Source: DATJGR01 sp963812255 (GTDB lineage: Bacteria; Pseudomonadota; Gammaproteobacteria; Pseudomonadales; Azotimanducaceae). From it: DNA of 64,000 bases. The stretch's first letter is position 1. Each line of letters opens with the position of its first letter. The position numbers and the translations under genes were made by a program. Location: the NCBI GenBank assembly GCA_963812255.1, contig CAWEUM010000005.1, forward strand, positions 1,054,001 through 1,118,000, written 5' to 3'. Under the pieces are notes generated by a model that was not told the DNA's origin, searched no databases, and worked only from the letters and a program-made list of their open reading frames with translations. This document shows, one piece after another, positions 26,147 through 35,272 of this stretch.

Positions 26147-28237
26147 CTACAGGTGCCAATCGACGGTTAGGCCGACACGACGCGGTTCACCGAGTTGCGT
26201 GTATCCGGCCGGCGCATAGTCGATTCGCGGATCGTTGCCGAAGTAGTAGCCCTTCACGGCGTAGCGCTTGTCGAAGGCATTGTGTATCCAGGCCGTCACC
26301 CCCCAGTTATCCCGTTGGATGCCGGCACTGAAGTGAAACAGTTCGTACGGTTTGGACTGAAACGAATCGCTGTCCGAGAAATAGTACGCATCTTTCCCTT
26401 CAACTGCCGCACGCGCAAACCAGCCGCGGCGAAAGTCGTATCGCGCACTCGCAAAGAACTGATACGACGGCGCCTGCGCCTGCTGGCGCCCGTCGAGCTG
26501 CTGGCCGGATCCATTGACGAAGTTGCTGTACTGCGACGCGAGCAAGCCGAGGCTGCCGAATAGCTCGAGTTGCTGCGTCGGCCGGTAATGCAACTCCGCC
26601 TCCAGCCCGTAGTTGTCACCCTGCGCGGCATTGCCGGTGTACTCGATGAACTCCGACGACCCGTCCGGGCGCATCAACGTGCGCGATGTATCGACCTGCA
26701 TGTCCTTGCGCCACATGTAAAACAGCGCGAGCCGCCCAACCACGCTGTCGTCGAGCCAACTACCCTTCACCCCGACCTCGGCGTTGTACAAGGTTTCCGG
26801 ATCGAACTGCCGCAAGCCGGGCTCGAGCGTGCCGTCGGTATTGAACCCACCCGACTTGTATCCGCGCGAAGCGCTCGCGTAGACCATCGTATCGCCTCCG
26901 AGCAGGTGTTCGAGTGCAATGCGTCCGCCCCAAAGATCGTCGTTCGGCTCGAACCTGCTGCCATCGACGTCGTGATAGGTCGAATCATGGCGTTCCAGGC
27001 GTAAGCCGACGGTGAGATTCGTGACGTCCGAGAAGTGCGTTTCCGTCTGACCGAAGATCGCAGCACGCTGAATCCTGAACTCGCTCGTGAAATCCGGCGT
27101 GAGAAATGTATAGACGCGATGCAGCGCCTCGTCCTGCTTCAAACCATACACGCCGACGGCCCAGTCTGTGGAATCTGCGAACAAGCGGCCATCGTCGTTC
27201 GAAATGAACCGAACTTCCGCCGACGTCGTCTGCCAGTCGCGCTTGTAGAGATCGGTCGATGAGTAGCCATTGGGGTCGAAGCCAACGTAGGTCCAGTCTT
27301 CGTCGTAGCCATATTCGATGTCGGAATCCGCGTGCGCAAAGATCGTCTCGATCTGAAACGACTGCGGCTGCGAAAAGGTCGCGATGACGCTGCCGTAGCG
27401 CGACTTCTGATCATCCTTGCCAGGCTGATCCGAAATCGTGTCGCGCTTGTTGTCGAGCGAGAACGCATCGTAGCCATTGCCGACGTCGATGTAGCCACCA
27501 GTGAAATCGACCACGGTGTCATCGTTCGGCTGCCACCGCAGCTTGCCGCGTAACGTCAGCTCATCGTAATTGTTGGTGTTGTCGCGATTCAGGTAGTCGT
27601 TGTGGACATACCCGTCACTCTCATACTGCTGGACGGCAATGCGTCCCTGCAACGAATCCGTCAGCGGGCCCGAGAGATACCCGCCCAAACTGCGGGTTCC
27701 GTAATCGCCGCCCTCGGCGGTCATCCCCACCTCCGGCACTTTAGTTGGATCGTTGGTCGTCACGTTGACGAGCCCGGCCAGCGCATTGGCGCCGTACAGC
27801 GTGCCTTGCGGACCACGCAAGACCTCGACCTGACGCACATCATACAGCGTGCTGATTGCACCGATCCCACTGAAATCGACGTGATCGACCATGAGTCCAA
27901 CGGACGGATTCAGGGGCGCGATGAACTGTTCGGTTTCTCCGATGCCACGAATCTGCAGATAACGGCCACGCGACGCACCGCTCGCGACATTCACATTCGG
28001 CATCAACGCGAGGATCTGCTCGAGATGTTGCGCTTGCAGCGCCGCGATTTGCGCGGCGGTCGCGACAGAAATGCTGCTTGGCAGCGAGTCGATCGGATCG
28101 GCGCGCAACTCGCCGGTAATGACGATCTCTTCGATCGCCTCCGACGCCTGTGACGGATTCGTTTCTGCTGCGATCGATCCGCCGGCAGCCGCGATCAGAA
28201 CCGTGCCGACACCGAGGGCCATCGAGATATCATGCAT
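26147..28237 (-). CDS. TonB-dependent outer-membrane receptor under TPP-riboswitch control (probable thiamine/precursor uptake)
   Basis: A 696-aa TonB-dependent receptor. A signal peptide covers residues 1-24, a TonB-box-like EEIVITG lies near 36, the plug includes LPSSISVATAAQ, RGRYLQIRGIGE and RQVEVLRGPQGTLYGANALAG, and the C-terminal half is a 22-strand barrel with the terminal LGEPRRVGLTVDWHL. Receptors of this plug type often carry siderophores or sugars, but the TPP riboswitch at 28294-28378 in its leader argues strongly for uptake of thiamine or a precursor. The start ATG at 28237 has a GGAG ribosome-binding site partly inside a small hairpin. No inner-membrane thiamine transporter is in the window. 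Confidence 0.92.
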   Translation of the reverse strand: MHDISMALGVGTVLIAAAGGSIAAETNPSQASEAIEEIVITGELRADPIDSLPSSISVATAAQIAALQAQHLEQILALMPNVNVASGASRGRYLQIRGIGETEQFIAPLNPSVGLMVDHVDFSGIGAISTLYDVRQVEVLRGPQGTLYGANALAGLVNVTTNDPTKVPEVGMTAEGGDYGTRSLGGYLSGPLTDSLQGRIAVQQYESDGYVHNDYLNRDNTNNYDELTLRGKLRWQPNDDTVVDFTGGYIDVGNGYDAFSLDNKRDTISDQPGKDDQKSRYGSVIATFSQPQSFQIETIFAHADSDIEYGYDEDWTYVGFDPNGYSSTDLYKRDWQTTSAEVRFISNDDGRLFADSTDWAVGVYGLKQDEALHRVYTFLTPDFTSEFRIQRAAIFGQTETHFSDVTNLTVGLRLERHDSTYHDVDGSRFEPNDDLWGGRIALEHLLGGDTMVYASASRGYKSGGFNTDGTLEPGLRQFDPETLYNAEVGVKGSWLDDSVVGRLALFYMWRKDMQVDTSRTLMRPDGSSEFIEYTGNAAQGDNYGLEAELHYRPTQQLELFGSLGLLASQYSNFVNGSGQQLDGRQQAQAPSYQFFASARYDFRRGWFARAAVEGKDAYYFSDSDSFQSKPYELFHFSAGIQRDNWGVTAWIHNAFDKRYAVKGYYFGNDPRIDYAPAGYTQLGEPRRVGLTVDWHL

Positions 28238-28240
28238 CGC

Positions 28241-28265
28241 TCGCTCCGGTCTTGATCCGGAATCG
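28241..28265 (-). promoter_or_regulatory. Hairpin covering the ribosome-binding site of the TonB receptor gene
   Basis: On the minus strand TCCGG and CCGGA (7-nt loop) form a 5-bp stem just before the ATG at 28237, and the 3' arm contains the GGA of the Shine-Dalgarno. It could be the expression platform through which the upstream TPP aptamer controls translation. The stem is short and its role is inferred from position. Confidence 0.4.
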
Positions 28266-28293
28266 ACAACAGCGAGTAGAAAGGATGCGAGGC

Positions 28294-28378
28294 ACCTATC
28301 CCTACGCCGGCATGATCCGGATCAGGTTCACAGGGTCCACCGAATCGGTGTCTCAGGCCTCGTGGCCACCCCTTAGGT
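28294..28378 (-). promoter_or_regulatory. TPP riboswitch (THI element)
   Basis: Read on the minus strand, this leader has the conserved thi-box elements in order: P1 5' arm ACCTA (28378-28374), GGGGTGG, a P2 stem GGCC/GGCC, the CTGAGA core, the P4/P5 segment with ACCCTGTGAACCTGATCCGG, then ATGCCGGCGTAGGGA and the P1 3' arm TAGGT (28298-28294). CTGAGA and the ACCTGATC...GCGTAGGGA pair are the ligand-binding hallmarks. It sits 57 nt upstream of the TonB receptor start and far from the upstream ligase stop, so it controls the receptor only. Thiamine pyrophosphate is expected to switch expression off. Confidence 0.95.
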
Positions 28379-28445
28379 AGCGGAGATTCTCTGCCTAGCG
28401 CACGCGCAAAGCAACGCGTTCCGTCCCACGCCTATGCGGCGCAAT

Positions 28446-30101
28446 CTAAGGTGCCTGCCTTTTACGCAGGTCCGGCAATTCATAGTCGCGCGAATCCAGA
28501 TCCGCGCGTACGGTCTTCTTGTCCATTTTGCCGGTGCTCGTCAGCGGGATCGTATCGACGAACAACACATCGTCCGGCAACTGCCATTTCGCAAACTGTT
28601 TCGCGCAATGATCGACAACTTGTTCAGCGGTGACATCGCAGCCAGTTTTTTTTATGACCAGCGCGATCGGCCGCTCGTCCCACTTCGGATGGGGACGGCC
28701 GACAACGCAGGCCTGCGCGACGCCGTCGAGCGCAACAATGTGATTTTCCAGATCAACCGACGAGATCCATTCGCCGCCGCTCTTCACCAAATCCTTCGAG
28801 CGGTCGCTGATAATCAAGTATTCCTCGGGATCGATTTTGCCCACGTCGCCAGTGACCAACCAGCCATCGTGGAATTTCCCGGGCTGCGGATCCTTGTAGT
28901 ACTCGGAACAGATCCACGGCCCGCGGATCAGGATTTCACCGACCGCTTCACCGTCGTGCGGCAGACGTTTGAACTGATCGTCGAAAATCTCGATCTCCAG
29001 CCCTGGCATCAGTTGACCGGCCTTGGCGACATTGGCGAACAGCGCCTCTTCCGGCAGCGTCAGCTGCGAGCGCTTCATCACGCGTCGCGACAAAGTGGCC
29101 AGGGGACTGGTCTCTGTCATACCCCAGCCCTGAATCATCTCGACGCCCAGCGTATCCCAATACCAACGGATCAACGAAGGGGGCGGCGATGACCCGCCGC
29201 AGGTCAGCCTGGACAGTTTCGACAGATCGTATTTGCCGGAATCGGCCTCGTATGCAGCCTTGATGCCCTGCCAGATCGTCGGCACACCAGCGGAAATCGT
29301 CACGCCCTCGGCGGCCATCAACGCGACCAGCCGCGTCGGATCCATATAGCGGCTCGGCATCACCTGCTTCATACCGAGCATCGTGGCCGACCACGGCAGA
29401 CCCCAGCCTTGCGCATGGAACATCGGCACGATGCCGCACAACGTATCGGTGCCGGACAGGCCCATCGAATCGGTCATGCACTGCGCCATCGTGTGCAGGT
29501 ACTGAGAGCGATGTTCATATTCGACGCCCTTGGGATTGCCGGTGGTGCCACTCGTGTAACAGAGCCCGAGCGGCGAATTCTCATCGATCTCCGGCCATTC
29601 GTAGCGCGTGGGTTTGCCTTCGATGAAGGCTTCGTAGTCGACCGCTTTTGGCAGTCGGGTATCCCACTGTTCGAAGCCTTCCTCCGTCGCAACGACGACC
29701 CGTTCCACGCTCGGAATCCTCCCTTGCAGCTTTTCCAGCAAAGGCAACACGTCCGAATCGACGATGATCAGCCGCACCTTTGCGTGGTTGATGATGTAGT
29801 CGAGGTCGGTATCGGAGAGCCGCACGTTCAGCGTATGCAGTACCGCGCCCATGCCAGCAGTGGCGTAATACGCCTCGAGGTGCCGCGAGCCGTTCCACAT
29901 GAACGTACCGACGCGATCGCCAACGACGATGCCGGCATCGCGCAGCGCGTGCGCCAGTTGGTGTGAGCGATCACGCAGTTGCGTATAGGTCAGGCGACGC
30001 GTGCCGTTGGCGGTAACAGTGACGATTTCCTCGCGCGGCGCGACCCGCGCGCCGCGATCGAGCAGGCGGTGCATCAACAATGGCGTTCTCTGCATGCCCA
30101 T
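28446..30101 (-). CDS. Long-chain fatty acid-CoA ligase (AMP-forming acyl-CoA synthetase)
   Basis: A 551-aa ANL-superfamily enzyme that activates a carboxylic acid via an acyl-AMP. The P-loop-like YTSGTTGNPKG lies at about 182-192, the GWGMTE adenine motif near 330, GDVGKIDPEEYLIISDR near 420 and the C-terminal catalytic Lys in STGKMDKK near 525. The ATG at 30101 (alternative 30095) has a GGGAG ribosome-binding site. It is divergent from the thioesterase-ligase operon at 30274, so the 172-bp gap is a shared control region. The C-terminal tail is compatible with medium- or long-chain acids; the exact acid is unknown. Confidence 0.93.
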   Translation of the reverse strand: MGMQRTPLLMHRLLDRGARVAPREEIVTVTANGTRRLTYTQLRDRSHQLAHALRDAGIVVGDRVGTFMWNGSRHLEAYYATAGMGAVLHTLNVRLSDTDLDYIINHAKVRLIIVDSDVLPLLEKLQGRIPSVERVVVATEEGFEQWDTRLPKAVDYEAFIEGKPTRYEWPEIDENSPLGLCYTSGTTGNPKGVEYEHRSQYLHTMAQCMTDSMGLSGTDTLCGIVPMFHAQGWGLPWSATMLGMKQVMPSRYMDPTRLVALMAAEGVTISAGVPTIWQGIKAAYEADSGKYDLSKLSRLTCGGSSPPPSLIRWYWDTLGVEMIQGWGMTETSPLATLSRRVMKRSQLTLPEEALFANVAKAGQLMPGLEIEIFDDQFKRLPHDGEAVGEILIRGPWICSEYYKDPQPGKFHDGWLVTGDVGKIDPEEYLIISDRSKDLVKSGGEWISSVDLENHIVALDGVAQACVVGRPHPKWDERPIALVIKKTGCDVTAEQVVDHCAKQFAKWQLPDDVLFVDTIPLTSTGKMDKKTVRADLDSRDYELPDLRKRQAP

Positions 30102-30273
30102 CGAAGGACTCCCGAGTTAAACGGAATAGACTGAGTTTAGCGGGGTTGGCAGGCCGCCGGCAAAGTGGGCGACTACGTGTCCGCGGCCAGCGCAGTCGGT
30201 GGGCATCCCACCTTTGCTTCTGCTTTCGTAACTGTTCCTGGATCCTTCGTTTGACGGTTAGACTGCGCCCACC

Positions 30274-30699
30274 ATGCTCGATACCGACGACCATCTCTCC
30301 CAGATCCCCCACGCGGCCGCGATCGGCATGACGCTCGTCTCGCGCAGCGAACGGGCCTGCGTCGTCCGCGTCCCTTACGCGGAACATCTGGTCGGCGACC
30401 CCGACACCGGCGTCATCCATGGCGGCGTCATCACGGCATTGCTCGACAACGCATCCGGCATGGCGGTGCGCAGCGGCCCGGAAGACGAAGAGCGCTCGAT
30501 GGCAACCCTCGATCTCCGAATCGACTACATGCGTCCCGCACAGCCTCACCAGGACCTTTACGCCGACGCGCACTGCTATCGGATGACCAGCAACGTCGCG
30601 TTCGTTCGCGCGATTGCGTATCACGACGATCGCAATGATCCGATCGCGAGTTCCGTGGCGACGTTCATGCTGGGTACACCAGCGACGCCGCGTCCATGA
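30274..30699 (+). CDS. PaaI-family hotdog thioesterase, first copy
   Basis: A 141-aa single-hotdog thioesterase, expected to release CoA from acyl-CoA. It shows GVIHGGVITALLDNASGMAV, with the active-site acid within the ALLD helix turn, and a TLDLRIDYMRPAQP strand. The next gene starts inside its stop (ATGA at 30696), so both thioesterases and the following ligase are probably translated from one mRNA. Such tandem hotdogs may form a heteromer. It contributes to a CoA-ester salvage module opposite the divergent ligase. Confidence 0.9.
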   Translation: MLDTDDHLSQIPHAAAIGMTLVSRSERACVVRVPYAEHLVGDPDTGVIHGGVITALLDNASGMAVRSGPEDEERSMATLDLRIDYMRPAQPHQDLYADAHCYRMTSNVAFVRAIAYHDDRNDPIASSVATFMLGTPATPRP

Positions 30700-31133
30700 A
30701 GATCCTCGCCGACTTGCGCGAACAGGGTCGTGCCCAGGACATGCAGGCGCTCGTCGAGCATCTGCCATACGCGCGCTTTCTCGGCATCGGTGTGGACCGC
30801 AAGGGCAACGAAATCACGACGATTCTGCCGTTCTCCGATCATCTTGTCGGCAACACGAGGCTGCGCGCGTTGCACGGCGGCGTCATCGGTGCGTTTCTGG
30901 AAATCACGTCGATCGTACAGTTGCTGTTTGATACGTCGTGCGAGCGATTGCCGAAGACGATCGACATCTCAATCGACTATCTGCGCTCCGGACGACCGGT
31001 TGAAACGTACGGCCGCGCGATCGTCACGCGCCACGGTCGGCGCGTTGCCAACGTGCGCACCGAAATCTGGCAGGAATCGCGTTCGGCGCCGGTTGCGGCG
31101 TCGCACGGTCATTTTCTGTTGACACCTGCCTGA
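30696..31133 (+). CDS. PaaI-family hotdog thioesterase, second copy
   Basis: A 145-aa paralogue of the preceding gene, with LHGGVIGAFLEITSIVQL as the catalytic helix and TIDISIDYLRSGRPVETYGRA as the central strand. The catalytic acid here is Glu in FLE rather than Asp in LLD, a difference that may separate the two in substrate or activity. The ATG overlaps the previous stop by 4 bp and the next ligase starts 6 bp after its own stop, giving a compact three-gene operon. Confidence 0.9.
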   Translation: MKILADLREQGRAQDMQALVEHLPYARFLGIGVDRKGNEITTILPFSDHLVGNTRLRALHGGVIGAFLEITSIVQLLFDTSCERLPKTIDISIDYLRSGRPVETYGRAIVTRHGRRVANVRTEIWQESRSAPVAASHGHFLLTPA

Positions 31134-31139
31134 GGTTCC

Positions 31140-32699
31140 ATGGCCCAACTCATCGAGCGCCACGCGCGCGCAGATCCAAGTCGCCCCGCACTGATCGATA
31201 CGGACGGCGCGCTCGGTTGGGGCGCGTTCAACGATCGCGTCAACCGGTTGATCAACGGCTTGCGCGGGCTCGGGCTCGGCGCCGGCGACCTGATCGCGAT
31301 CTATGCAGGCAATTGCCGCGCGTACTACGAACTGATGGCGGCGGCGGGCCACGCCGGCATCCTATTCGTACCGGTGAACTGGCACTTCACTCCGGAAGAA
31401 CTGGCCTATGTCATCGACAATTCGGAGTCGAAGCTGCTGATCGCCGATGCGCAGCTCATCGGCAACGCGCGCGCGGCCGTTGCGCGCCGTGAGACGCCGA
31501 CGTTGCAGCATTGCATCGGCATCGGTGGCGGCGCGCCCGGCTTCGTGGACTACGAGGCGTTCGTTGCGGCAGCGCCCAACGATGAGCCGGAGGGGCAGAT
31601 TCTCGGTGGACCGATGTTCTACACATCCGGCACGACAGGGCGACCGAAGGGCGTGCGCAGTGCGTCGCACAACGGACCTCCCCCGCTCGAAACACTCGAC
31701 ATGATGAGCGCAGGGCTCTCCGGCATGTTGTCGATTCCGCCGGACGGCGTGACATTGATCTGCGGTCCCGTCTATCACTCGGCGCAGTGGGCGTTCTCGT
31801 ACCTGCCGCTGATCGCGGGGAGCACTGTAGTGATGCGACATCGCTTCGACGCGGCCGAAGTGCTCGAACTGATCGATCGGTACGCTGTGACCAACGTGCA
31901 TCTGGTCCCTACGCAGTTCCATCGGTTGCTGAGCCTCGAAGACGCTGTGAAGGCACGCTTCGACGGCGGCAGTCTGCAGGCGGTGTGGCACGGCGCTGCG
32001 CCGTGCCCGCCCGACGTCAAACGGCGCATGATCGAATGGTGGGGCGACGTGGTGTTCGAGTACTACGGATCGACGGAAGGTTCGATCGTCACGACGGCGA
32101 CCGCGACAGAATGGCGTGAACGACCCGGCACGCTGGGCAAAGCGACTGCGATGGTCGAAATTCGCATCGTCACCGATGACGGCACCGTCGCTCCTCCCGG
32201 CGTGTCCGGCCAGATCTATGTGCGCAACAGAATAGGGACCGACTTCGAGTATCACAAAGAGCCCAACAAAACCGCACAGGTGCATCTGGAACCCGGCGTG
32301 TTCACGTTCGGCGACATTGGCTATCTCGACGCCGACGGCTATCTGTTCATGAGTGATCGCAAGATCGACATGATCATCTCCGCCGGCGTGAACATCTATC
32401 CAGCCGAGATCGAGGCGGTGTTGATGGCCCATCCCATTGTGGCTGATGCCGCCGTGTTCGGTATTCCGAACGACGAGTTCGGTGAGGAAGTGAAGGGCGC
32501 GGTGCAATTGAAGCCGGGGCCGTCGGCTTCCGAGGTTCTCGAACGTGAACTCATTGCCCATTGCAAAACGCATCTGGCCGGTTACAAAGCGCCGCGGTCG
32601 ATCGATTTTGTCGAGGATTTTCCGCGCCACGAAACCGGCAAACTCTACAAGCGACTGCTACGCGACAAGTATTGGGAGGGCACCGGTCGGCGGATCTGA
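31140..32699 (+). CDS. Acyl-CoA synthetase (AMP-binding)
   Basis: A 519-aa AMP-forming acyl-CoA ligase. YTSGTTGRPKG near residue 161 is the ATP-binding loop, YYGSTEG near 305 the adenine motif, GDIGYLDADGYLFMSDR near 398 the hinge region and HETGKLYKR near 504 carries the catalytic Lys. A GAGG ribosome-binding site precedes the ATG at 31140. It is the third gene of the thioesterase-thioesterase-ligase operon, so the operon can both form and hydrolyse CoA esters. It faces the DUF3187 gene convergently, 7 bp away. Confidence 0.93.
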   Translation: MAQLIERHARADPSRPALIDTDGALGWGAFNDRVNRLINGLRGLGLGAGDLIAIYAGNCRAYYELMAAAGHAGILFVPVNWHFTPEELAYVIDNSESKLLIADAQLIGNARAAVARRETPTLQHCIGIGGGAPGFVDYEAFVAAAPNDEPEGQILGGPMFYTSGTTGRPKGVRSASHNGPPPLETLDMMSAGLSGMLSIPPDGVTLICGPVYHSAQWAFSYLPLIAGSTVVMRHRFDAAEVLELIDRYAVTNVHLVPTQFHRLLSLEDAVKARFDGGSLQAVWHGAAPCPPDVKRRMIEWWGDVVFEYYGSTEGSIVTTATATEWRERPGTLGKATAMVEIRIVTDDGTVAPPGVSGQIYVRNRIGTDFEYHKEPNKTAQVHLEPGVFTFGDIGYLDADGYLFMSDRKIDMIISAGVNIYPAEIEAVLMAHPIVADAAVFGIPNDEFGEEVKGAVQLKPGPSASEVLERELIAHCKTHLAGYKAPRSIDFVEDFPRHETGKLYKRLLRDKYWEGTGRRI

Positions 32700-32706
32700 G
32701 CAATCG

Positions 32707-33699
32707 TTAGAGCGTGGCGCCGATCAGCAGTTGCAGCAGTACGTCGGAGGTACTGTCCGCGGTCAGATCTTCGGCCATCGCGATCTGGGTGAAGAACTTG
32801 GGCGTCACCTGCCAACTCGCACCGAACGAGCCCTGCAGCGCCGCGCCGCCGAGTTGATCGATCGACGCATCGATAAAGCGGCTGTGATAGTCGAGCTGAC
32901 CTTTCAGTGTCCACGACTCGGAGAGTGGGTAGCTGAGACCGAAGTGCGCATAGCCCGCGAATCGATTCTGCTTCTGCGGCAGCAGATCGCCGTCGCCCAG
33001 CACCATCAGGCCGAGCGCGCCGGTCAGCGACAGCCGAGACCGGGACAACAGCGCACCGTCGGTGTAGTCGAGCCACGCAGCGAAGTCGGCGCCACCCGAT
33101 CCAGTGAGCGACTTCATGTCGCCGGTGGGCAACTTCACGAGCGCGCGGAGCGCCAACGACCGCTCCGGGGCGCGCACCAACTGGTAGCCGCCATTGAGGC
33201 GTACGTCGCCCAATCCGTTCTTGGGATCCTGAAAATCGACGTACACTTTGTTTCGATCCGAGACGTAGTAGTCGATCTTATTGAGCTTGGCTTTGCGGCG
33301 CCCGTTGTTCGGAAAGCCGAACGCGTCGTGAAAGTCCTCGATGGGATGATCGATGCGGCCACCGTGCTGAATCACCCACGGTATCTCGATACCCCATTCG
33401 AAGCGCTGCCCGAAGCCCTGCCGGATACCGTATGTCAGATACGTCGTTTCGCCGTCGAAAAACGCGAGGGTCGAACCGTTCGCGTCACTCGTGAAGTTGT
33501 TGGCGACTTCGGTGTTGAAGGTCAGTTCATAGCCGGTCGCCAGCACATCCCCGCCCAACGCGCGCGGTTCGCCATAGATACCGGACGCCGGGGCGAGGTT
33601 TCGAATCCGCAGTGGCGAATCGTCCTGCGCGAACGCGGCGGCAGCGTCGACCAGAATCCCAAGCATGACTTCGATCGCGAGCAGAACTCGAAACGTCAA
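32707..33699 (-). CDS. DUF3187 family protein, predicted outer-membrane beta-barrel
   Basis: A 330-aa exported protein of the DUF3187 family, function unknown. Residues 1-24 form a signal peptide ending AFAQ; the rest is rich in alternating aromatic/polar beta strands (TYLTYGIRQGFGQRFEWGIEIPW and so on) that look like a barrel, ending in a hydrophobic strand. The start is taken as TTG at 33699, which overlaps the TGA of the upstream ligase (TTGA) and follows a GGGGA ribosome-binding site. Its place as last gene of a ligase/CoA-transferase operon suggests a channel for a hydrophobic acid substrate, which is inference. Confidence 0.82.
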   Translation of the reverse strand: MTFRVLLAIEVMLGILVDAAAAFAQDDSPLRIRNLAPASGIYGEPRALGGDVLATGYELTFNTEVANNFTSDANGSTLAFFDGETTYLTYGIRQGFGQRFEWGIEIPWVIQHGGRIDHPIEDFHDAFGFPNNGRRKAKLNKIDYYVSDRNKVYVDFQDPKNGLGDVRLNGGYQLVRAPERSLALRALVKLPTGDMKSLTGSGGADFAAWLDYTDGALLSRSRLSLTGALGLMVLGDGDLLPQKQNRFAGYAHFGLSYPLSESWTLKGQLDYHSRFIDASIDQLGGAALQGSFGASWQVTPKFFTQIAMAEDLTADSTSDVLLQLLIGATL

Positions 33700-35261
33700 T
33701 TGATTCCCCGGCTGGTGTCGGTCCAGAACGGCTGGCGTAGATCGGCTTTCAGAATCTTGCCGGCACCGCTCTTCGGCAGATCTTCGCTGCGCACGTCGCA
33801 CGATTTCGGCACCTTGTAGTGCGCGATGCGCTCTCGGCAGAACGAGATGATCTCGTCAGCGCGGACGTCCATGCCCGGCTTCGTCACGACGACCGCATGC
33901 ACGGCTTCGCCCCACGCGTCACTGGGCACGCCGATCACAGCGCATTCGTGCACCGCGTGATGCTGATAGATGATGTTCTCGACTTCGGCGGAATAGACGT
34001 TTTCACCACCGGTCACGATCATGTCTTTGACGCGGTCCACCAGAAACACGAAGCCGCGCGCATCGATGTAGCCGGCGTCGCCGGTGTGCATCCAACCATT
34101 CCGCAACACCTGCGCCGTCAGTTCGGGCTGTCGCCAGTAACCCTGCATCACCATCGGACCGCGCACGCAGATCTCCCCGATCTCGCCACTCGGCAGCGGC
34201 CGATCCTGCGGGTCCATAACCGCGATATCGGCGTTGAACACCGCCTGCCCCGCCGAACGCGTGTATCCCGCGTCTTCTCCGTCGAATGTGTGATGACGCG
34301 GCATCAGCATCGTCGCGACCGGCGACAGTTCGGTCATCCCGTACGACTGCAGGAACGCAATGCCGGGTAGCCGCTGCATCGCGCGTTTCAGCAGCGCTTC
34401 CGGCATGGGCGATGCGCCGTAGCAGAGTAGTTGCAGACTCGACAGGTCGTAGCGCTGCAGATTCGGGTGATCGACGAGTCGATTCAACACCGTTGGCACG
34501 ACCACCGTGAGCGTCACCCGAAAGCGTTCGATCGCAGCCAGAAACGCATCCGGATCGAACGCTTCGAGCACCGCATGCGTGGCGCCGGCCGCTGTCACGC
34601 TGAATACGCGCGCGCCGCCGGCGACATGAAACATCGGCGAGACATGCAAGTGGACCGCGTCGCGCAATCCGAGGTTGGCGATGTGCATCATCGAGTTTGC
34701 CATGCAGTTGGCGTGGCTCAGCATCACGCCCTTCGCTCGTCCGGTCGTGCCGCCGGTGTAGAACAGGCACGCCAGATCGACGCCGTTACGGCGCGCATCT
34801 GCCATCGGCTCAGTGGCACGAATCAGGCTCTCCCAGTCGGCGATACCCGATTGCACCGACACCTCGTTCGGCGCATCCGCGAGCAACACGTCGCGCAGAC
34901 TTGCGCACTCGGTTCGTAGCGTGATCGCAGCCGACAGATGTGCGGCATCGGCGATCAACAGGCCCGGTGCGCAATCATCGATGCACGCCGCGATCTCGCC
35001 ATGCGACCAGCGGGTATTGACCGGTACCAGCACCCCGCCTGCCCAAAGCGTGGCGAAATAAAATTCGACGTAACGATCGCTATTGCCGGCGAGCATGGCG
35101 ATACGATCGCCCGGCTGCGCGCCGCGCGCGCGAAAAGCACCGGCCAGGCGCGCCACGCGATCGGCAAATGCCGCCCAATCAATGGTGCGATCGCCGCACG
35201 CCAGCGCGAGCTTGTCGGGATGCAGTTGCACCGCACGATGAATGCCTTGTGTGAGTTGCAT
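33696..35261 (-). CDS. AMP-dependent acyl-CoA synthetase
   Basis: A 521-aa acyl-CoA ligase. ATP loop YTGGTTGRAKG near residue 174, adenine motif SYGMTE near 302, hinge GDAGYIDARGFVFLVDR near 390 and catalytic Lys in KSGAGKILK near 510. The ATG at 35261 lies 11 bp after the CoA-transferase stop without a strong ribosome-binding site, which suggests coupling. It is the third gene in the operon ligase, CoA-transferase, ligase, DUF3187. Two ligases plus a CoA-transferase give alternative ways to activate related acids. Confidence 0.93.
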   Translation of the reverse strand: MQLTQGIHRAVQLHPDKLALACGDRTIDWAAFADRVARLAGAFRARGAQPGDRIAMLAGNSDRYVEFYFATLWAGGVLVPVNTRWSHGEIAACIDDCAPGLLIADAAHLSAAITLRTECASLRDVLLADAPNEVSVQSGIADWESLIRATEPMADARRNGVDLACLFYTGGTTGRAKGVMLSHANCMANSMMHIANLGLRDAVHLHVSPMFHVAGGARVFSVTAAGATHAVLEAFDPDAFLAAIERFRVTLTVVVPTVLNRLVDHPNLQRYDLSSLQLLCYGASPMPEALLKRAMQRLPGIAFLQSYGMTELSPVATMLMPRHHTFDGEDAGYTRSAGQAVFNADIAVMDPQDRPLPSGEIGEICVRGPMVMQGYWRQPELTAQVLRNGWMHTGDAGYIDARGFVFLVDRVKDMIVTGGENVYSAEVENIIYQHHAVHECAVIGVPSDAWGEAVHAVVVTKPGMDVRADEIISFCRERIAHYKVPKSCDVRSEDLPKSGAGKILKADLRQPFWTDTSRGIN

Positions 35262-35272
35262 GTGCCGCGACG

